This document shows, one piece after another, positions 56,242-64,000 of a stretch of 64,000 nucleotides of DNA. This stretch comes from Halichondria panicea (Eukaryota; Porifera; Demospongiae; Suberitida; Halichondriidae), in NCBI RefSeq assembly GCF_963675165.1, contig NC_087384.1, forward strand, positions 6,007,182-6,071,181, read 5' to 3'. A program made the translations under genes and the position numbers. Under the pieces are notes generated by a model. It did no database searches. It saw only the letters and a list, made by a program, of their open reading frames with translations, and had not been told where the DNA came from. Position 1 is the first letter of the stretch, and each line of letters starts with the position of its first letter.

Positions 56242-56811
56242 CCAATTTCCACCACAATTATCACCACAACAGAAAACATATCACCACAACTGACAACATT
56301 ATCACCACCAGTTGCCCAAGGGACAGATATATACATGGAAGGCTATAAAATTGCTGAAAACAGAATGACAGAGAAAGCGTATGAAGATAGAGACTGTCGA
56401 TCATCATGTGTAGATATACTGCATGTGTGTCTAAGTGTATATATATATTTTGAACAAACTCTGTCACATACTACACATTTTAAAGTAGATGCCCTACCAT
56501 TAAGTAATAGATTGACGTGCAAAAACGTGAATATAGAGTGCAGCGATGACCATATATTAAAGATTTCACAGCAGCTGGAAAAATGGGAGCTAGTAGCAAC
56601 GCGGCTGGGATTAACGGCAGCTGAGATTGAAGCTATCGAATATAATAATCGGAATATAGAAATGATGAGATTGAACTGTCTTAAGAAATGGAAATCTAAG
56701 GCTCTACTCAGTGGAACAGCTACGTATCAAGTTCTACTACAAGCTTTGTTAGATTGTGGCTGCAATGACCAAGCCAAGCAAGTGTGCTCACTACTCAACA
56801 CTACTGAATAG
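56242..56811 (+). pseudogene. Solo DD5-type Death-domain exon (degraded fourth unit)
   Basis: After an acceptor-like CTACCAG the frame stays open through a Ser/Thr/Pro-rich segment, an unrelated bridge, and then a Death domain close to DD3/DD5 of the three genes (DDHILKISQQLEKWELVATR, LGLTAAEIEAIEYNN, VLLQALLDCGCNDQ) to a stop at 56,811. GTPase and other DD exons are absent. The homology continues past the stop into the SANBR upstream block near 56,930, so this is the end of another tandem unit. It could be expressed as a solo-DD protein if a 5' exon exists. Confidence 0.6.
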
Positions 56812-57359
56812 AAAATTAGACTATTATTGTGTGTATTTTTTTACTTTACTTCTTGTATATTAATTAATGATCTTTTATTGCAATAATTATGGAAAAGGGT
56901 CAATTGGACCTCTGTCTTTTGCAAAATAATAGTGGGAGGGGCTACTTTGTGCAAAGGAGGTATTACACTTTCCAGAATGTGGCAATGGACTCTGATAAAT
57001 GGACCAACGGTAGATTACGTCATAGAGGCTTGAGAGCTTGCATGGTGGGTGGGGCTCACACAACAAGCTGATACCACACAACAAGCTGATACCACACACA
57101 GCTAGCTAGAGATATATAGATTAGTTATATCATAGATAATAGAGCACAGAAATATGGTTATATAAAGTACCCCCTGCAGCATGTACTATGTCTTGAAGCA
57201 AAAGGATATGGAAGGCTGCATGCACATTTTAATTTTTAATGCATGTCTGGTTCTACCGAGTTGCCCTACAGTTTGCCAGTTTCTTTATCCGTTTCATTGC
57301 AAACTTCTGTTCACAGGATCTACAGCAAACAGTGTTGCATGTTACACTTGCTTGATTGC

Positions 57360-58400
57360 TCCAGGCATCATTAAAACCTGCTGGTTGGTCCATTAAGGGG
57401 CCTATTAAAATTAGGTGCATGGACCAACTGCCTGGACGACTGGTAAAAGAATTCACCCAGCTTGCATAAAGTGTTCTAGGTGGGCAGCTCATTTCAAAGC
57501 TTGCAGGGGTTCGTTGGCATCAGAAAAACCTGCTTGTTGGTCCATAGGAGGCTGTTTCTGGAAACTAGGTGGACCAACGACCTGGACGGCAAGTAAGAAA
57601 ATAGTCGCGCAGCTTGAATAATGTGTTCCAGGCTGGTGTCACAGCTCATTTTTCAAAGTTTAGTGTCTCCATTGGCATCAATTAAAAGAAAACTTGCTTG
57701 TTGGTCCATAAGGTTTCCTTTTTCTGGAAATTAGGTGGACCAACGGCCTGGACGACAAGTAAGAAAATAGTTCACGCAGCTTGAATGCATAATTTAATGT
57801 GTTCCATGTTGGTATCAGATTGGTGTCAGCTCGTTTCAAAGCTTAGTATCTCCGTTGGCATCAAAACCTGCTTGTTGGTCCATAAGGTTTCCTATTTCTG
57901 GAAACTATAGGTGGACCAACGACCTGAACGACAAGTGAGAAAATAGTTCACGCAGCTTGAATGCATAATTTAATGTGTTTGAGCTCATTTCAAAGCTTGG
58001 TGTCTCCTTTGGCATCATTAAACTGGAAAACCTGCTCGTTGGTCCATAAGGTTACCTGTTTATGGAAACTGGATGGACCAACGTCCTTGGACGACAAGCA
58101 AGAAATAGTTCATGCAGCTTGATTTCATGTATACTCATTTCAATGTTTGGTGGCTCCTTTAGCATTGAAAACCTGCTTGTTGATCTATTAAAGTTTCCAG
58201 TTTCTAGAAATTGGGTAAACCAACAGACAACAGGGGTAAGAAAAGAGTTTTTATGCAGCTTGCATTTATTGTGTTGGTTTCAACTTTCCAAGTTTGGTGG
58301 CTCCATTGGCATCAATTAAACGAGATAACTGCATGGGGCCCCATCGTATAAGTATATCATAAAAATTATTCCTGGAAATTCGATGGACCAATCCATGCAG
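57360..58400. repeat. Tandem array of about 165-bp units
   Basis: About six degenerate units, each with CCTGCTTGTTGGTCCATAAG, TTTCTGGAAACTAGGTGGACC, ACGACAAGTAAGAAAATAG and CACGCAGCTTGAATGCA. TTGGTCCA positions near 57,384, 57,537, 57,703, 57,878 and 58,039 give a 150-175 bp period. Each unit has a TTGGTCCAT / GTGGACCAA pair that could form a hairpin. Degeneration increases to the right. Confidence 0.85.
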
Positions 58401-58665
58401 GTAAGAAAATAATTATGTTTCTCCAGTTATTGACTACTATTACATACAGTGCATGCTGCCTCAGTGTGGGACCTGACATCCTGTGGTTAGACACCATTCA
58501 AAATGTTGAACAGCTCCATCTTTTGAATATGTGTGTGTGGGTGTTGTTGCATAAACTTTGCTATTTGATGTGGTTGATTTAAACCTGGCTGCGGTGCTGA
58601 TTATGACATCTAATGAACTCTGATCTTTCTGGCTTAATTCTATAGATCTAGACTTAGGCTGTATA

Positions 58666-58728
58666 ATGACTGATTCTAATGAAGAGCAGGCTGCCACAGG
58701 CAATGAACAAGATGACTTTGAATTCTCG
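58666..58728 (+). CDS. Possible first exon of the KDZ-related gene
   Basis: A Met-initiated 21-codon acidic frame (MTDSNEEQAATGNEQ start) ends at a good donor (TCG, GTGAGC). It is the nearest plausible 5' exon to the transposase-like gene on the same strand, but its phase-0 end does not match the phase of the next open exon (59,875-59,999). Confidence 0.25.
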
Positions 58729-59874
58729 GTGAGCAACAGTGATACTGAGCCTCAGTCTAGATCTATATATAAAAAATAGTGATACCATACACAAGTGAAT
58801 TATGCACCGATCCATGTCAGTCCCCACTGCCCTCCCCCTGTAGGACATAGTGGGGTTTTGGTAACCCTGAGGTGCGGAATATAGGGTGAGAATTTGAGTT
58901 CCTTAGTATACAAACTTACAACAGCAATATCCATGGAGAGAAGTGTATAGCACATGCACGCGTGTATAGTCAAATCCCGAGGTTATGAAGTGGGGGTATA
59001 TGGGAGGGAAAGAGGCGATTTGATTTCACCCAGGCTCCCAGGATATTGATCATGCAAATCCACACTAAACCCCGACATACGTACACGGGGCGTAGTGGGG
59101 CTGAAATTGATACTTCTCCTATCTATATAATTATATTGCTATTTTTGGGTGAACAATAAATATAATTATCCTGGACCTCTATAACATCCATCAATCATAT
59201 CGTCATCATTATAGAAGGCCTATGATCCTGAATCGGTTTTCTTAATCTAGCAACATTGACCATGACGATATTTGCCGTGCATGGGTATATTATATATACC
59301 CATGTATATCTATATATATATATATATTGTATCCAATGACATGTATATGAGTAATCAGTATAATTGGTTGGGTATCACTGCATGGGTGATTCCTATTCAT
59401 TCATGCAACATCTGCAACACTGATGTAGTGAGTCGCTATAATAATGTATAGCTATCATTGTGCATGTGCTATGTACAAATGCACTAGCTCGTGGCAATAA
59501 AACACGTCATCAATTATAGAAGGCCTATATGATCCAGTTATAAGCCACTCATGGAAACAGATTCGAGAGGCTAACGAAGATAAATATTCATTTTGCTCAA
59601 ACAAGTTAAAGAAGAAGAGGAAACACTACCCTATAGTAAAAGAATTAAAGCATAATTAGCTATATGGGTATGAATGCCGGGTATTCGATATTGATGTACA
59701 AGCCTGATTGCTTGCGAAATGCATGCGCATGCTCTTTCGATTGCGAATTATGCATTCGCAGTTTGCAATAGAAAGAACTATCCTCTAATATACGGTACCA
59801 TCCACAACCTATTGCTAAGTGATCACGAAGAAGTAAATTAATCCCAAGTGTGTATTATATCGTTCAATTTGTAG
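58729..59874. other. Intronic or intergenic AT-rich DNA
   Basis: A direct repeat of TATAGAAGGCCTATGATCC near 59,210 and 59,515 and an (AT)n-rich stretch near 59,310. No supported exon. Confidence 0.4.
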
Positions 59875-60048
59875 GTCAGATCAAGAAAATGCACCGAGTT
59901 ATTCAGGGAAAGGGAATCGTGTCAACTCAATTCAGGAGTGACCAAGAGGGCCATAATGAGCCTTTTGATAAGATAAGTCAAGCCGGATACAAAGTACAGG
60001 TAATCGTACAAACTCAAACATTAGATCTCTACAATCATGCCATTGCAG

Positions 60049-63000
60049 GATAATGTTTCAAAGTCAGAAACAAAGCCGTCTGGAATTCCAGTGCCATTGC
60101 TGTCTGCATATCTCATCAGTGTACATGAACAGCGTGCTTTCAACTCATTGGACAACTCTCTCCGGTCGTTTGTTATACAGGGAATCAATAGAATCGATTC
60201 CTCTTTGAATGTAAGTATATTATCTTTTTCGTGCGTATAATTGCATGCATATAATATTATAAAAATTATAGAGAGATGAAGTATAATTATATTCATGTAG
60301 GTTGGTTTGTTGATCTATTAACTTCACTGAGCATGGAGTTTCTTTTCGTCTCACGCTGTGGGTTGCACTTCAGTGATGGTATACAGTGGGTATACTGGTG
60401 CAGTTGTGATAGTGCACGTGGCAACTTACTAAATAGCTGCTCCACTTCGGTTGATTCCACATATGATGCATTCACAAGCATTGTTGGCTCTGAATGTATC
60501 CACATCGAACCAACTAGACTGATTATCCAAGAGACTGACAATATTCACAACATTACATCAGCTCAAGAATTATCAGGTACATGTCTTCTAAAAGTGCATG
60601 CACAGCTAATATTTATGAATTATCCTCATACCCATTCAGATCATTCGTATACTTTGAATATCGAACCTCACAAGGAGGACACCTCCTACAGTATAAATGT
60701 TGGCACAGAGGTAAGTTGGACACTATTGTGCATGCATGTACGTCTCCAATCACAACTATATAATTATAATGATTTACAGGTTGTATGCTCTATTGGGCAG
60801 GCGGTATGTACAAGAGCTGATATAGTGGCCATGGTGTTGTACAAGTTCGTATTGATGATAAACAATTAAGGGGTCTGTACTGTTGTACATGCATGCAAGT
60901 ACAATAAACAGCACAGTTCACATGTGGACATTGTCGAGAAAGCATTGAATAGCCCGGATGAGGATAAACATGACTGCCTCAATAAAATTGCAAAAGATCT
61001 GTCTAGTGTGCAGCAGAATAGACAAGTGCATGTGCATCAGTATCGGTCCCTTAATTTCATCAAGCAGTATATACCGTTCAATTTATCAAGTGAATTGTCT
61101 CAACAACTGGCATGTACTGTAGCTGATCGCTTCAACATTGTAAACAACACTTCTATTTTGGGCTCAGTTGACACATATTGTAAAGTGTGCAGTACGCTTA
61201 CACGAGATGAAGAAGACAAGCAGGAATCTGTACGGATCAAAATTATACTGCTCAATACAGTTATCAATGCGAATGGTAGGTGGCTTTAGAAGTATAAATC
61301 CATAACAATTATTATATTGACCAAACAGTGCATGTTAGGTATTGCTCAGGATGTAAGAAATGTAAAGAATTTGATGGCCAACTAGTAGGATTAGTGACTA
61401 TGGGCAAGTTCCTGGTATCCTATGAAGTTCTGTGAGGTTTTATGCATCAATTCCTTTTGGGAAGGTAATTAATGTTGCATGTGTGTGCACTTTGACTATT
61501 AACGATACATTTCCTCTTCAGAACAACTATATATACCCAGTATTGTGTGTTGGTTAAAAACCATGAAGATGCAGGATTCGGCGATCAGTTTAATAAGTAT
61601 ATGTTTACATACAATCACTATCGGTTGTCGTGGTATGCCTTTCTTGACCGGTTAGACATTGATTATCAAGTAGGATTTCAGTGCACTGCGTGTGGAGATT
61701 GTCCACCCATTGTTGTCATGGATGCTACTTGTTTAGCATTCAGAAAAGACCTTATGCCCTGGAAGTCCCAACTCAACGGTTCTGGAGTTCATAAAACCTC
61801 ATCCCCTATCAGCTGTACTGGAAGATAAGTGCAAATTTTCCCATGTAATCAACCACTGTATATAATGATTATATATATAATGATAGTCCTCCCTGAGCTA
61901 AGACAAAATAAATACCTTGCCAAGCATGCATGCACAGATTTATTCAAAACTTGAATCCATTTGTAGAAGGTGCCTCTCATCATAGTAATCATATACAGTG
62001 TGGCGAAAGCTGTTTTACTTATTCAGCAATTATTGTTGTGATAAGTTTAGGATCATGCAGACAGCTGAAAAGTTACTGTATTTATTTTCTTTCAACACTA
62101 GTTTCCATGATCGGATATACATCAACAACAAGACAACACGCACGCAGCTGAAGATGTTTACTACAAAGAAGTGTATAAGCCAGCATGAATTCACTTCTCT
62201 TCTAGAATTACTACATTTGCACGCACCAAGTTTGGTCAAACTTATCACCACAATAGCTAAAGAAGTCAACGAGGCTGATACAGCTGTCTCCTGTTGCAAG
62301 CACTGGATTAATTTACTGCAAGCTCTCAGTTCAGCATCACCTGTGTGTGCTTTGGTACCACCTACAGAAGAAGTGCACAAAATGCTAAAGGAAATGGAGT
62401 CTTCTGGCTCCTTGAAGTCAAATGCAAAAAAGACGGCCTTTCTACAAAAGGAAGCTCCAGTACTATTCACTTTAATTGAATGTCTTCCTTCTTACCCCAC
62501 TGAAGCATTGCAGCCTATACTAAAAAGGCTTGTGGAATTATCATTAGCCCCATTTACGCAAGACTTCACAGAGTCTAGTACTGGTGACCACACTGACATT
62601 AATGATGATGATATGATATCGTACTTTCCAAAGCTTCCTTCACTAAGAAAACGAAAGATTTATAAGGCTGACAGTTCTAAATCCTCTGTATGTACAAAAA
62701 AAAGCTCAAGACATCCATCACTGCTACCGGGGATATTTACTCTGTATTGTCAGCATGGTAATGCTGACAATACATGATAATTATAATTATTACGCCTCTA
62801 TACCGTATTACTAGAATATTTTGCAGATGAAAAACCTTTGCGAATGAGCCAAATCAGCAGAAAATTTGACCCTTTGCGATCTAACTATTGTGTTCTGGCA
62901 AGTATTTACTAGTAATAATTTAGGTTTTGCGGATTTTATTGATCAACCCTCGCAAAATTCGCAAATGTTTGATGCTCGCAAAACATTCTAGTAATAATTA

Positions 63001-63538
63001 TGGTACATTAATTTGCATCAATATTGTATAGGAATTTGCTATGGATTCCAACTGATGGAAGTTCAGGAATCCCCCAACATTCCTTTCACTATCTTATATG
63101 AACGATTCTCATCAGGTATAAATGCTATATATATCGGGATGATTATTTTTGAACTCTTCCGGCATGCAATTGCATAATATAATTATATGCCCTTGTATCT
63201 GCAGCACCTGAAGTCATCATATACGACAATAGTTGCAACCTGCACCAATACTGCTTGAATAGAGAGCCCCCCTTTTTCAGGCACAGTCGGTTTCTAGGTC
63301 TAGTAGATCGTTTCCATTGGCCAAATCATTCAGGTATATAATAATTGTATGTTAAGTATAATTATATGATTTTAATTACCATGCACTTATATATCATACA
63401 GGATGCAGTGTTGCTTACAAAATGAGCACCTATTCATGCTTGAAGAGAATCAAATCGTCACTGTCGTATATGAATAAAAGAAATTTCCTCACACATTGTG
63501 GATTTTATTTATGGTATCACAATCAGAAAAAACTATAA
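60049..63538 (+). CDS. KDZ-type (Kyakuja-Dileera-Zisupton) transposase-derived gene
   Basis: Confident 3' exons in phase: 61329-61431 (VRYCSGCKKCKEFDG, Cys cluster), 61522 to about 61778 (VGFQCTACGDCPPIVVMDAT, zinc-ribbon-like Cys pair and first candidate catalytic Asp), about 61,998-62,757, 63032-63115 (GICYGFQLMEVQESP), 63205-63333 (VIIYDNSCNLHQYCLNREP, second candidate Asp; DRFHWPNHSG) and 63402-63538 (LKRIKSSLSYM to the stop). Likely upstream exons include 60049-60210, open regions to about 60,870, and one ending 61,275. The order of Cys cluster, DAT, DNSC, DRFHW and LKRIK is characteristic of KDZ transposases with CxC clusters. Multiple introns and the loss of the usual segment with the catalytic Glu between the GCS and LKRIK motifs suggest an inactive or domesticated copy. 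N-terminal exons are uncertain. Confidence 0.72.
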
Positions 63539-64000
63539 GTATAATGTACTCACATGCATGATGGTCTTGTCATGCACTTTTTGTTTTTACAACCATGAAT
63601 TTAAAATTGTGGCGTCACTTGTTCTGACTTATCATGCATGCATTACAATAAGGGGTGACTGAAGAAATTACACACAACACAATCATATTATATGCATGGG
63701 GAATAACAGATGAGAAACTATATGAGGGAAACTAGTAACTATATTATTGCACATAATTATATACAATAAAAAATAAACATTCTGAGCTATACTACAAGCT
63801 ATACAATTAATGTTAAGTAAAAATAGCAGTTAAGGCTTCGATTTTGCTGTCTTCTTAACAGATATACACTGGCATCATCATCAGTCTATTGCATAGTAGA
63901 CAATGTCGGTATAGTTTATATACCAGCATGCATTGAAGCATGCTCATATACACATTATACAAGTACATAGCAATCAACGTTTGTGAATGCATGAACACAA
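63539..64000. other. AT-rich 3' flank
   Basis: Contains AATAAA at about 63,775, a possible polyadenylation signal. No other feature seen. Confidence 0.4.

Overview
The window reads as an early-branching animal genome, most likely a demosponge of the Amphimedon type. This is inference from gene content and style, not a database match. The DNA is AT-rich, with many short GT-AG introns (often 50-400 bp), dense MITE-like elements, and multi-Death-domain proteins carrying a ROC-COR type GTPase. No bacterial-style operons, rRNA, tRNA or CRISPR were seen. Gene models below were built by eye from splice sites and exon phases.

Four gene types recur in one order. (1) A BCAS3 homologue on the minus strand: the complete-looking copy spans about 22.2-30.3 kb, its 5' half is repeated at 1.0-4.1 kb, and a small internal fragment lies at 20.8-21.8 kb. 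(2) A plus-strand gene for a large protein with several Death domains (DD) around a ROC-COR-like GTPase, starting about 105 bp from the BCAS3 start across a shared promoter. Copy 1 (4.2-12.1 kb) is intact (8 exons, 1488 aa). Copy 2 (30.4-37.5 kb) has two frameshifts. Copy 3 (41.4-47.5 kb) is intact but has a different first Death domain (1322 aa). (3) A plus-strand SANBR (KIAA1841) homologue with SANT and BTB domains: copy 1 complete (12.3-19.6 kb, 16 exons, 782 aa), copy 2 truncated after exon 10 (37.7-40.5 kb), copy 3 a pseudogene (47.7-51.5 kb). (4) A 171-aa single-pass membrane protein, encoded opposite BCAS3 inside a BCAS3 intron (25.2 kb, and again at the left edge).

The layout is a tandem segmental duplication. 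About 1-15.0 kb is repeated at 25.17-40.5 kb with very high identity, and a shorter unit (last Death-domain/GTPase exons plus SANBR) is repeated at 42.2-50 kb. A fourth, degraded trace (one Death domain plus the SANBR upstream region) lies at 56.2-57.0 kb. The Death-domain gene is the part that diversifies: its DD exons differ between copies much more than neighbouring introns, and copy 3 has swapped its N-terminus. The co-duplicated SANBR copies are decaying.

From 51.5 to 58.7 kb the sequence is mostly repeats: a TA-flanked pogo-like MITE, foldback elements and a tandem array of about 165-bp units. The right end (about 60.0-63.5 kb) holds a multi-exon gene derived from a KDZ-type (Kyakuja-Dileera-Zisupton) transposase that appears to lack its catalytic-glutamate segment.
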